Source: Larus michahellis
Lineage: Eukaryota > Chordata > Aves > Charadriiformes > Laridae
DNA length: 64,000 bases
Assembly: GCF_964199755.1 (NCBI RefSeq)
Contig: NC_133914.1
Coordinates: 3,675,868 to 3,739,867, forward strand
Reading direction: 5' to 3'
Shown: one piece after another, positions 49,081-61,036 of the stretch
Numbering within the stretch: position 1 is the stretch's first letter
Layout of the letters: every line of letters begins with the position of its first letter
Position numbers and translations under genes: made by a program
The notes under the pieces: model-generated
What the model saw: only the letters and a program-made list of their open reading frames with translations
What the model was told of the DNA's origin: nothing
Databases searched by the model: none

Positions 49081-49589
49081 GCCGTGCAGGTGTGCATACG
49101 TGTGGGGAATTATGCTGGAGTCGGGTGATGGATCACCAGACTTGGCATAAACACAATGCAACAAGATAAGAAACCATTTGGATTAGCATGTAAAGTATAA
49201 TACACCCTTTCTAGTTGACGCTTAACCGTCTACGCCTTCATGTCAAAGAAGCTACTGGATTCAAAGTACGTTGCTCTGATCTCCCGCGCTGAAACTGCTC
49301 GGTTTTTCCTAGATCTAATGGTGCACAGAGCAAAACCACCCGGATTTATGATTCAGAAGCCGTCTGCTGATTTAACGGGTGCAAAAAGGCTTCCAGAGTC
49401 AAGAAACCCAACCAAACCTGGCCTGTCCCTGAAGCCGGGCTCCTTACCCGGGGGAGCGCTGGACTCCAGCCCTACAACACCATCCGGAGGGAAGTTAGCT
49501 CGGCCGGGATGGCTCTGCTCCCTGCCCGCCCGCGTCGGGAGCACGAAGGTTTGGGGTGCGACGCCAGACTGGGGCACACAGCCAGTTAC

Positions 49590-49754
49590 CTTGTATTGGA
49601 GTTTGAGCCTGGGACCCAAAGTGGCTCGGGGTGCTGAGGGATCCGCGGGGGTTGGGTGTTGTTGGGGTGACTCTCATGGACTGGCGCAGCCGTTCCAGCT
49701 CCCCGTAGCGGTCGGTGAAGGGTTTGGCTTGGTCTTCTAGCTTTTGTCTGTGCC
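49590..49754 (-). CDS. RUNX3: RUNX3 penultimate coding exon
   Basis: This 165-bp exon follows acceptor TTATCATGTTCCAG and ends before donor GTAACT. It completes a split arginine codon, then encodes HRQKLEDQAKPFTDRYGELE, continues through RVTPTTPNPRGSLSTPSHFG, and ends in TPIQ plus the first base of a glycine codon. The HRQKLEDQ start is the invariant segment just after the Runt domain in RUNX proteins; the RVTP...PRGSLST...TPIQ part is RUNX3-specific. RUNX2 and RUNX1 differ clearly here. Compared with the human protein as I recall it, there are two extra residues (QS) before MRVTP. The upstream exon, which would carry the end of the Runt domain, is not in the window. Confidence 0.96.
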
Positions 49755-50612
49755 CTGGAACATGATAAGAGAGTCTGATATCTAATCAGTTACCCTTTGG
49801 CTAGAGCGCCCTGGTTAAACACAAAGTCAGCGCAGTCGCTGTCTTCGTGGTTTGCTATTATTGGCATGGGGGTAACGCATGGCAGCCCCGGCAGAGATTG
49901 GCTCTCCAGGGGCTTTGCACAGCCCACACCCACGGGAAGACCTCGCGGTTCAGACAGCCGAAGCCTGCTGAAGAAGGGACACAGCCTGGAGGTCCCAGAT
50001 CATCCGACAAGTTAGCGGCGGATCAAGGAGCGGGATGCATGCGCTGGGGTCAGGGTGCCCTGCGCCGTGCCCAAGCGACCAGCCTACACCAGCCCTCACT
50101 TGCTCCGAACACGGAGGGGAGACACGTGCAAGGCAGGAGGAACCCCATCTCCTGGCAAGGTGGTGACTGGGGAACCAGCAAACAAAATGTTGAATTTTAA
50201 ACATTTTCTATAGCGTTTGCTCAGTGCACAAAGAACAAACGCTCGTCTCGCTCCAGCCCCCTCCCCAGCTCTGCCCACCCAACGGGGCCAGAGCCAAGCA
50301 GGGCTGGAGGAGGCGCGGAAGCAGGGATGGGAGCCCTGGTACCACACCTTGGCCATCTCACTTCGCTTCTTTCTGTTCCTCTTTTCCTACCCGTAAAACG
50401 GGGAGACTATTCACCTACCTCCCTCAGGCAGGGCAGCAACTAATGAGCATTTGTAAAGCACTCCCAGCTCCTTAGGTAGCAGCTGCTGGAACAGGGCAAT
50501 AATTATTAAATTTATGCTAATTGTCCTGAGGCAAGAGGCGCATGAAATACACTTGATACATAACTTTCGCATTTTACTATATTAATCATCGCCGAATGGC
50601 TTCACTCTCTCT

Positions 50613-50710
50613 GGGCCAGATTCCAGTCTCAGTTACACCCGCACAAAGCTGGAGGGACTCCAGAGAAGCCGGAGCTGCTTCAGTTTTTACATCAGTGCCG
50701 GGTTCAGACC
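50613..50710. mobile_element. Relic of palindromic GGGCCAGATTC element
   Basis: It begins GGGCCAGATTCCAGTCTCAG then TTACACC, has GGAGGGACTCCAGAGAAG in the middle, and ends near TTTTTACATCAGTGCCGGGT. This follows the order of the amniote palindromic repeat (CTCAGTTACACC, GGAGTAACTCCACTGAAG, TTTACACCGGTG). It is the clearest copy in the window. Confidence 0.5.
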
Positions 50711-53019
50711 TTGGACTCTCCTTGTTCTTTACCTGCCACAGCCAGACGGCTGTGCAACACCCCCCAGCTCATTGCACCTGCCATGAAAGGACCTTCCCAA
50801 GGTGGCAAACGCCTTATCCCGGCATAATCGGGAGCAGAGCTCGGGGGCATTGGAGGTGTGCAGGCACGCCGGGGAGGTAGGAGAGGAGCTGGGAAGAAAC
50901 CCTTCTGCAGCTCTTCTGAGAGCTGAGCCTTATCAGATCCAGCCCTCCAGCCCGACATCCACCGAGTCAAGCTCAGTTCTCGGTGGCTTTTAAGAAGAAA
51001 AGCGACACTTTTGAAAAGCGCAAAACGCAGCCACCTCTTGCTCGCACCCCTCCTTCCCGCCCCCCCTCACATCTGCCGTAGCGTGAGCTCGGTGTCAATT
51101 TATAGCAAAGTAACAGAAAGTCCCCAGACTTCCCCCTCTTTAAATCTGATGTCTGATATCTTCTGATCTCGCGTTTGCTTGGCTCCTCGCGCTCAGGCTG
51201 CCCTTTCCTGGCTGCCCGTGGAGACGCCGGACGGCTTGGATGGGAGGAGAGAGCCTCGACTCCAGAGGGGATTTCCCGCTCCCAGCTGAGCTCCCTGCCC
51301 CGGCATTGCTCCAGGGGCGTCCCAACAGCAAACCACCCCCAGCCACAGTTTTTGAGGGGCTGTGACCCTCCCCTGGGAGCTCCACATCCAGGTGAGCCCC
51401 ACCATCCCCCCCAAACTCCATAACCCCCAGGCTCCCGGGTGTGTAAAACCCCAAACCGAACCACAACGTGCTGACACCAGCGAGCAGAGCTTGGTCAGGA
51501 TGAACTCCCAGCAGAAAGCAAAACCCAGCGGTATTTTCAAAATAGATTTTCCCTGCTGTGTGAAGGGAACCTCAAATCAACACCCTAAACTATCTCTTCC
51601 AATCTCTGTGCATCCCGAGACCTCAGGCATCTCTGCGTTATCCGAGGGCCTTCGGAGACGCGCGCAGCATCTGTCACACGGTGTTTGCGCTTTCCCCAGG
51701 GGGGAACCCGTGTGCAGTGAGGTGTCGTGTTTTGGTCCACATTTTATTATTTCAGTATGCATTTGAGCCCAAAAGAAGAAAGATAGGTTTACGTTTTACC
51801 TTCGCCCAGTTTTCTCAGACAGAGCTTGGCGGAGAAGTCAAAAGGACTTCAAAGGCCAAGTTCCACAGAAATTTAAGGGAAATTAAATTCTCTGCCTCTA
51901 TCTCAGCTGAAACCCTATCCTGCGGTAGTATCTGGCATGTGACGGAGAAAATCCCGAAAAATAAATCAAGTGATCTCTATGCTGATAGTGTTTTTAAAGA
52001 TTATTCAGCCGTACGACTTAACCCAGGGCTTTATGTGGCTGCATCATGCTGCAGTGTGGTTGCTCCGGTCCCCGTGCTGTCTGAACGCAAACGCAGCCCT
52101 GTGGGGGTTTTTAAGCCTCGAGTAAATAGCAGGGCTGTGCTTACACCCTCCAAAAGGGGCTGGTTTGCGGGGAGACCCAGCAATTACCAGTAAAAACCCC
52201 AAAACCCTGAAACTATCCTTGATAAAAAGAAAGTAGAAAACTTGATGCGAATACAAGTCAAGGCAGACGCAGGGGCTCATTTAGGAGCGACAACCCAGAG
52301 GGGAGCTGCGGTGGGGTCAGGACCCTTCCCGGCACTCCTAGACCCTCTCCGGTTCAGATCCCACTCCTTCTCCACTGGTGGGACCTGGCAGCGCTAAACC
52401 ATAAGAAAAAAGGCAGCGAACGAGTTAAAAAACCACCAGCGTGGACTGCCAACCCGCTTTGGTACAGGCTGTCTCCCCAGGACTTCCTGCCGCTTGTCAC
52501 TTAGAGCTGGGGACGTCAGACTTTGTCACGCAAGAGAGAATCGCTATTAATGGGTTTCTTTCATCAGAACAACCTGAGCTTTTTAATTTCTGCAGTGGTT
52601 GGCTTCATTAAAAGCCCTTCCCCATCTACCCACAGCTGTCACGGAGAGGAAACCAATGCCGTCAAGTGAACAATAGCTCATACCTTAGAGAAGAGGAAGG
52701 TGGTTTCTAGCTTAACCCAAGGACTGACTCAAAGCCTCCCGAAGCCAGTGGGCGGATTTTCAATCGACTTTGAACCGCTCCAGACCTCATCCCGAGAAAT
52801 CTGTCGGAGAAGTCTTACTCACCCCGACCATGCGAATTTTTGGGGCATGAAACCTGCCGTTGGGCTGGAGCTTTTGCAGTGCGTTTCCAGCTGCGCTAGC
52901 GCTGGCTTGCAGGTCAAGATTTACGGAAACAACAGTCCTCAGTGCTATAAAACGACGGCAGCTGCTGACCTTGGGCACTTCTTGTCAACAGTGCAAGGGT
53001 TTTAATGCTGGATTGGGTT

Positions 53020-53100
53020 TCTGAATCAGTTAACTCCGATATTGAGTATGACATGATGTAAACATTGACAGATCACCTACGATCCTGATGTAATAACAAG
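53020..53100. promoter_or_regulatory. AT-rich patch with MYB-like and forkhead motifs
   Basis: CAGTTAAC at 53027-53034 matches a MYB site (TAACTG on the other strand), and TGTAAACA at 53057-53064 is a perfect forkhead (FOXO/FOXP-type) site. Single motifs are common by chance; the pairing in a GC-balanced island of the RUNX3 intron makes it a candidate only. Confidence 0.25.
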
Positions 53101-56100
53101 ATCTGTATCAGCATATCAAACAAACGATCCCATTGAACACTTCCCAGCTGGAAGAGCCGATGTGAATTTGACACTTTAGGCCAGTAATAAGAAGCATACT
53201 GGAAGTTTTGGGTGTTTCCTTGGAATGCAGGCAGCGAAACAGTGTGCGCCGCACTGGAGCTCAGGCCCTCAAAGCTATGATTTAAAGACATGCTTTCTGC
53301 ATTAAAACATTTCAAAGACCAAACAGATCCTGCTCTTCCTTCTGCAAGTGTGCAACCTGACGTGGCTTCCGAAGCTGGCACCTGGATGGGGTTTCCAGGC
53401 AGTGGGGAGGCTGCCCATGGTGTTCACCAAAAGCAGCTTATTTCCCCAGATTACGGAGATGCAGAATTTAAAGTTGATCAAAGGTAGAAAGGGGCTCCAG
53501 GAACTTCATGGCTTGAGTGATACCAAAATCTCAGTGCTGGCAGATTTGATTTGAAAAAACACCTTCTGGGGTGTCCTGATTAATCTGTATTTAGATGTAG
53601 ATGGGGTTACAGTTGGGAGAGACGAGGAACTACAGCCTGCTCTCTGCCCTCGCCAGGTTTGGATTTGGGTGTCACGTTCATCCCTGTCCCCGCCGTAGCT
53701 CCGTGCTACCAAAGGACGGGGGAGCAGATGGTGGGAAGTGGCTTGGCCCTCCCCAGACGTCTTGCTGCGAAACGCTGGCGGCAAGCTGGAGCGAAGGAAA
53801 CGCGGAGCGTTTCAGCTCGGGGGGGGGATGTTCATTAACACACACATTTGCAGATCATTTCCTCAGCTCCGCCGAGGAGGAGACAAGAACCAGGAGACGG
53901 TAGCGTGGGCTGGGGCAGCAGCTCGAGCCGAGCCACCATCCACCTTCAAAGCAAGGCTCCATCATCCCACCGGCAAGCGCCCGCCATCCTCCACCCAAGG
54001 CTCTGCTCAAAGGCGAACACCTTAGCTGAGAAGGAGCTCACCAGGAGCCGCCTGTGCAACGATGCTGCACGCAACCCGGTGGCTTAGTCTCTACACGTCT
54101 GTGAGAACGGACCACAAGAAAGCAATCAGCAGTGGATAAAATTCCGTCTCAATGCGCAAAACACCTTTCAAATCCCTCCTGTAGCCCTCAAAATAGGTAC
54201 TTCAGAGAGACACGCCAATCCTCTACAGAGGGTTGAATTTTTTCCCAGTCTGAGTCTCGGCTAGACTATCAAGTCCCAGCATGTGCTCCAGAAACAAGCC
54301 ACATGTGAAACGCCTGTGTTATGGGAACAGCAGGCCTGTCCCTTACAGCAGATGTTGGGGTGGTTTCATCTTTGCACACCTATAATGCAAGATGTGAACA
54401 TCCCTCAGGTTTTCCCTGGAAAACCCACCTCCAGCTCGAGACTCTCCATGGGAGATTCCCAGCCAAGAAGAATTTGGTGGAGCCCCACAGCCAGCGAAAG
54501 AGGGAGGGAGGACAACCTGGAGGGGAGGACAGCGTGGAGACGGGAATCGGGCTGCCCGGCAGCTGGAAGGGACTCAAACATGACATCTCCATGGAGGATG
54601 GTGGAGATGGACGTAGATGATGGAGATCTCCACCAAGCTCCGTTGAGCGGCAGCAGCTGGCAAGCGCCAAGGCAACTTCAGCCCGGCTTCTAAAAGTTGA
54701 AGCCCAGAAGTTCACAGGAGGGAGCAGGAGGAAAATGTTAGAAGGAACCGTCTCTTCTGCTGCCGAACAAAGTCAAGCACAGATAACTCATTATTCACAT
54801 GTTTGAAGTTGGCCTGCTTACGCCATTTGGAAAGAGAATCAGTCACGGCGAGGCTTTGCTTTGGTTTCCTCTGGCTTTCGTGAGACACTACCGCTACTGT
54901 CTTTCTCCAGCTTGGAGAGAAAGGGGAGTGTGTCGCAATGCGCCTCGGCTCGCATGTCCTGGCAGAGGATTTACACCGACTTGAACAACGAAAGGAAAAT
55001 AATATTTAAGGGGGTGGGGGAGAGAATGAAAATAAAAATAAAATTAAAAAAAAATAAAAAAAAAGGGCTGCTAATTTATAAAGCTTTTTTAGCCGGTGGT
55101 GGTCTGAGATGAATTGGCTGCCTCTAAAAGGAGGAAAATAAATATCCCTCTTTTTGAAGGAAATAGGCTGGCTCCCGGCCAGCTGGCAGGAAGCAGAGAG
55201 ATATGTTGCATTTACAGTAGGTTTTTTTACTGTCTGAAGCTCCAGCAGCGGGAGAGATGTTCGTTCGAGGCAGCCTGGTATTGATTAGCTGCCTTTGCAA
55301 GCCCCTCATCTCCTCTCGCTTATGGGTCGGTCCCTTGACTTCGCCCCGGCCCCTCTCCCTGCCCGCCCTGTGACGGGAGGCCTGGCAAGCGGGGGGCAGC
55401 TTCTGATACACCCTCTTATTCCCCTGGGAGACCCCAAAACCAAGCCCTCCGGAAGGAAAACAAAGCAGGCCGTTAATTCCAACATTTAAACAGAAATCAA
55501 GGGGAGCACTCCCAATACGTCCTGGGCTGCGAGAGCCGTGGCCCGTGTTCATATCAAAAGGAACATCACACCCAAATTTCCATGCAACTTCAGCACAAAT
55601 CCCCGAAGGACACGGGCTCCCCATTCCCAGCGTTTCAGCGGGGAGGCTCAGGCTTTCTGGATTTGCAAAATACTTAGAGCACTTCCCGGCACAGGTAAAG
55701 CTGGGGGCATGCTCGGCAGCAGGCCGGGTAAAATTCATCAGGTTTTAGCATTCATCCCGCTCTGCCTCGCCGAAAACCCCGCAAGTTCTTTCCTGCACCT
55801 TTCCGTCCCCAAAGACCCCTGAAAACCTGACTCTGAGCCCGCAGAGGGAATTAGGTGGGTTTTAAAAGTTTCGATTTGCAGATCTGAAAATTTCACCCGG
55901 TGCGTCGCAAACGAGCAGATCGGTGCGCGTCTGCGGGAAACACAGCAGCTTTCATACCGGGGTGCAAAAACCACCAGCCCCGCTGACTTCTCTGCAGTTG
56001 CCCCCCTTTTCCAGGAAAAGGGCCAAATTCATTTAGGGGCCCGTGATCCAGTTCTCATGGCATCGGGCAAAACCCCGGATTCGAAGGTCTCAAAGCTGGG

Positions 56101-57119
56101 TGCTTGGGAGGGAGCAGCCAGATCTCAAGCACCTCCAGCTGGTATTGCCTCAGCCGCGTCTGGGATCAGGTTTTCAGCTGTCGCTACGCAGATCAGTGGA
56201 GCGATGCCAATTTACAGGCAGTTAATGCCTGCTATCTAACAACCTGAAATGGGACCAGCGCGGCACCGGCAGAGCTGGTTTTTCCCAGTTAACAACCTGT
56301 TCCATTAGGGCAAGCGCATCAAATTCCTGTGGGTGACACTGGTTAAGGATACTCTGCCCGGGACGGGGAGGACCATCTGCTGGGTTCAGACCTGCGCGAG
56401 GAATGTGCCGGGGTTCAGCTAATGGATACGAGACGCATCTGGCGCCGCGGGGCCACGCAGCAGCCCGCTGGGTCCAGCGGCATTTCGCCAGCCGGTCCCG
56501 CGCCCTTGGTAACACCGCGCAACCCGCATCAGACCCAAACTTTCCCAAGGTTTCGAGGATGCTGAGCGCTGGGTTTCCCCTTTGCCCCAGGACAGAGCTG
56601 GAGCCGAGCCCTGACATTTGAATGTTAATATCCCCCGATCCCAGGATTGAGCTCCAAGCTCCATCTCCAGAGGCTGGCTGGTATGTCGGGTAATTACAGC
56701 TCCTGATGAGCTTTGCCAGCGCACACAACGCAACGGCTATAAGCGAGAGCCCCAGAGCAACGCTACCTGCGCGGCACCCTTAATCCTCTCTGCAACGCCG
56801 CTCCTCCAAAGCCAAAAAAGCGGAGCTGTGCACGGGGTAACCGCAGGACGGGGGTCTGTGCTCGGCTCCGCGGCTGCGGGCAGCACGGGGATGGGATGCG
56901 CTCGGCCGGGAAGCTTCGTGGCACAGGGCTCGGCTGCTCGGCCCCTTCCCGCTGCCATCGGCCTCGGTGCAAGGGCTCGGAGGCTGGGACGGGCACCAGG
57001 GATGCTCTTTGCTCGTTGCGTCCCTCTCCTTCCCTCCCCTCGCTCCCCCTCTCCCACCACACTGCGTAGATTCACTGGAAAGAGCAAGATAAAATAATGC
57101 AAAATCATGTCTGAGCACC

Positions 57120-57400
57120 TTCCGCTGCAGGATATGATTTATCTCTGGCTGATTGCAGAACAGGTGACTGGTCTCCGGCAGCGGAAGAGAAGGGTCTTAG
57201 GAACTAAATTTCATCTCACTCTGAGTCAAATCCTCTTCCTCCCTCCGCCACATCATTAAAGTGATTGGTTGCGCTGATAAGCCCTTTTGAGAGGGAGAAA
57301 CGAGATGTGTCCTGCCCTGACATCTGATGTGATCTTGTGGTTTTGTTTGATAGTTCTGGTCCTTCAGCTGTTGTCTTCCCTGAAATGAAACTTGCCTTTT
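57120..57400. promoter_or_regulatory. Candidate intronic lymphoid enhancer
   Basis: Seven consensus motifs fall within about 260 bases: GATA (TTATCT, 57139-57144), E-box CAGGTG (57161-57166), AP-1 TGAGTCA (57222-57228), CCAAT box (ATTGG, 57264-57268), GATA (GATAAG, 57276-57281), RUNX (TGTGGTTT, 57336-57343) and an IRF-type GAAATGAAACT (57382-57392). CTTCC half-sites for ETS factors lie between them. The region contains no long open frame and ends at a long pyrimidine tract (57408-57446). RUNX3 is expressed in T and NK cells, where AP-1, IRF, ETS and RUNX factors act together. Enhancer function is inferred from motif content alone. Confidence 0.4.
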
Positions 57401-60400
57401 AGCATTGACTTTTTTTTTTTTCCCTCCTCTTTTTTTTTTTTTTTTTCTCTCTTTTCCAATCCGTGACCCTTCGCACTGTCCTCCCGAGCCTGCAAATCCT
57501 GCCCGAGGGAAGCGGGGCCGCCTTGGATTAATACCCCAGTAACATGCAGTCCCATCAGCATGATAACTGCCCCCCAACGGCAGCCTCCCCGTACGTGCAA
57601 CACTCCCACATCACCCGCGGGTTCTTAAATCCACTTTACAAATGGGGAAACTGAGGCACGGGGCAAAACATGCCCCTTTGCGAAGGAGCAAAGCTCACCA
57701 AGATCCTTGCCGCAATACTCCCAAATTCTCCTTTTTAGTGCCGCCATATCCCGACACCTGCATCCCAGCCCAGGACCTGGATTCCTGGGCCACGCAGGAA
57801 TTCCTTTCGCTATTTATCTGTACAGCACCCGGCACAACTCGCCCCCGGCATCAAAATGCCGCCAACGTCCGCTTCTGGAAGAAGCCTTCGATGAAACTTA
57901 ATTCCCTAAACATCCCCCATCCCCCAGAGGACCCTTTTGCTCCAGTTTAATCTCTTCCAAAGACACTATCAATGCCCGCTTCTCCGATTCGGATTTAACG
58001 TCGAAGCCGGAGCGGGTATGCCTCTTCCACCCCAGCTGAGAATCGTGCCCTGGGGTTTTCCCCGAAGCTTTCAAAAGCAGGAGGTGTTGCAACCAGTTTC
58101 AACAAAGATTTCTTTGTACAACGCGAGCAAAAATCATTTCCCCGGTCTGACTCCCACTACTGCACCGCTTAGAAAATATTGGTCATTTTTAAGCGAAACG
58201 ATTTTGAAGTTATTATGCGCCAGGTGATTATAAAAGGAGAAGTGGAACCTACTATACATGGCGAATAAAACAATGAGAGGGGTGAATTTACTGGAGCACG
58301 TATCATTTTGATTGCTCTATTAATACTCTTTTAGGGGCTGGGATTACAGCCCGGGTGACGCAAACCCATCGCTTTATGCGCCGTCGGGCCGCCTTTGTCC
58401 CCGCTCCGCTCTCCCCGGGGAATGCCCTGCAAGACTCCCCCGGGGCTCCCCCGTGCCCTGCCGAGGAGGGGACAAGGTGACCCCCCATGGGGCTGGGGGG
58501 TCTCACACCGCCCGACCCATGGAAAAGCAGTGCCGGGCTGGTTTCCTCCCTGAGGGATTTTTATCCACCCTCCGCAGTGCTGAGCCCCGACTCCCCCTCG
58601 CCTCGTCTTTGCAGGATCGGGCCCCGAAGGGGTTAAGTGGATAGAGGTGAATAGAAATTAGAGGAGGAGGTAGTTTAACATAATTGCTTGCAATGCATGT
58701 ATCAACAGCGGTCCCGAACTGCCTCTGCAAGAAAACAATGCCCTGGACGGTCTCGGCAGATACCAAAGGGTGCAAATTTCCCCGCTGGGATCAAAACACA
58801 TTTAGCGATGGGAATACAAACAGAGAAACCCTCCTTTCGCAGCAAGTACCGATTTGCAAGGGCTCCTGCATGAACTCGGGAGCCCCGAGCATCGCGCCGG
58901 CGTCTCCTCATCCCTCCCCACCCCGGGGCCGGCGGCTGCCCCATCGCCCGCGGGACGACTCCGTGCTCCCAGAGCTGCGGCTTCAGCCTCGTCCTTTGCC
59001 TTCCCCCGGCCGCTCGCTGCAAAGGCCGCGGTGAACGGGGCGTTCGGGAGGTTGTTGAGGGATCTGGTGGACAGAGGGTGAGAGCGGGTGGTGGGTCGTG
59101 CCCCGCTGGAGCTGCCTGGAGGGGCGTGCAGAGGCGGCAGCGATGCCGTGCCGTCCTCCCAGCCCCTCGCCCCGGCCGGTGTTTGCTTTTCATTTGTCTC
59201 CATCCAAAGAACAAATGGGACAGGGAAAGGTGGGATGGAGCTGGACGGTTGGGGTGGCCGGGGCTCTTGGGTTCAACTCATGCCGGGTCCATGCAAGTGC
59301 CCCATCCCAGGCACCAACAACCCTGATGGCAGCCAGAGGGACAGCAGAGAAAAAGCCGATAAAACTAAAATATTAAAATACCTTGCATTCCCCCTGAGGA
59401 TTTTCCAAACCTGCCTTGTTTCAGGACACCGCCAAAAATCCTACACCCCATCCCAAGCCCTTTCCCTCCTCCAGGTAGGACCCTCCGTGGGGCTGGGTCG
59501 AAGCGGGGAGAAGCAGAGACCCACGAGCTCTGCACAGGCTCCGTCCGGCAAAACCGGAGGCTGGAGCACGGCTGGGATTAGCCTGATGTCCCCAGGCTGT
59601 GTCATCCGCCTGTGCCCAAGGGCCACCGCGAGGAAGCACCATGGCAGGTCCCTCACCAGCGATGCCGGAGCTCCCAGGTGGCCGCACGGAGCCCGAGGGA
59701 TTTCCCTAAACATCCGTCTCAAACGGCTGCAGCGTGTCCAGAGCAGAGCTTTAATAGGGAAGCGAGAAAGTGTCACTCAGGATTTCCTCCTCTTCCTCCC
59801 CAGGGAAGGGGACGGGTCTCGAAAAGTGGGAAATCAGCATATTTTAAGCACCGCATTTTAAATTAGAACAAATTATAGCAATTTTACATTGACAAATGGC
59901 TGTCCAGGAAGCGGTGAGGTCATTTTTTTATTTAAATGATCCTGTTGGTTTGATTTACTTGGTTTTCTTTTTTTTTTCCCCTTCTTTCCTTGTTTTTCCC
60001 CTCTTTTTGTATTTTTTCTTTCCCTAATTCCCGGACAAACCGGGAAACGTCTGTATATTTATATCTAGGCTAAGGACAAGCAGGGGAATAAAACAAAAGA
60101 CCCAAATAATACCCAAAACTATCACCCCACGGGAGCACTTCAGCACTGAGCCTGCTTTTAATTACAGAAACATCTCAAGTTCAAGTTTTAGGCATCCCCA
60201 CGAGGAAGCCTTTTTGCCAAGATAAAGATCTGGAATCGTACAATACTGGCACGGCGCAGCCCCCGTCCTGGGTCTCCCTTCGAGCTTCTGAGAAGCGCAA
60301 GACCCTCTAATAATTTATTATCTCTTCGCCAAGCACTTGCCAAAGCCGTAGCAAATCTCCCGGGGTGGCAGCGCCCGGGGCACGCTGCAGACCGCGGGGT

Positions 60401-60832
60401 CCCAAAATTGCCCGTAGGAATAGGGCAATAGGGAATTATTTTGCTCTTACTCCTCTTTGGCTCCCGTCCCATCCCCTCTTCCTCATCCTCGCCTATTTTA
60501 GGCTGTCCCTCGCTGACCTGCGCCTGTATCTGCCACTCTGTAGATCCCGATTTCCCCAGGTGCCAGGAACGGGAGAGCTACAGATTTTATTTCCCCATCC
60601 GTGACATCCCGAAGGGCCACGACGCATCGCCCCGAGCCTCTCCGCAGCGCGCCCGAGCCCCGCACGGCTCCTCCCGCTCCCCGTCCCCTCTCCAACTTGC
60701 TTCCAATCAGAACAAAACCACGAGAAAAACTTTTTTCCCCCTGACCTGTGGATTTACACAATTCCCGCCCCCCCCACCCCCAGCACAGGTCCATGCGACG
60801 AAGCATCCCGAGACTGGCCCGTCGGGCTGGGA

Positions 60833-61036
60833 GGCACACGGCAGCGCTGCCGTGGGGTTCCCAGGATCACCCCCATTCCCAGCTGGGGGGCACACGGCAG
60901 CGCTGCCGTGGGATTCCCAGGATCACCCCCATTCCCAGCTGGGGGGCACACGGCAGCGCTGCTGTGGGATTCCTGGGATCACCCCCATTCCCAGCTGGGG
61001 GGCACACGGCAGCGCTGCCGTGGGATTCCTGGGATC
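60833..61036. repeat. 56-bp minisatellite, 3.6 copies, with internal palindrome
   Basis: Units start at GGCACACGGCAGCGCTGC at 60833, 60889, 60945 and 61001, exactly 56 bases apart. The last unit breaks off near 61036. Units 1, 2 and 4 carry the 18-bp perfect palindrome CACGGCAGCGCTGCCGTG; unit 3 has one change (GCTGCTGTG). Units are nearly identical apart from a CCCAGG to CCTGGG change shared by units 3 and 4. A 314-codon plus-strand frame through this region is not considered a gene. Confidence 0.95.

Noticed and set aside
57197..57577. Minus-strand frame considered as a Runt-domain exon of RUNX3
   Set aside because: The peptide has no match to any Runt-domain segment, and its lysine-rich part is a translated poly-T tract.
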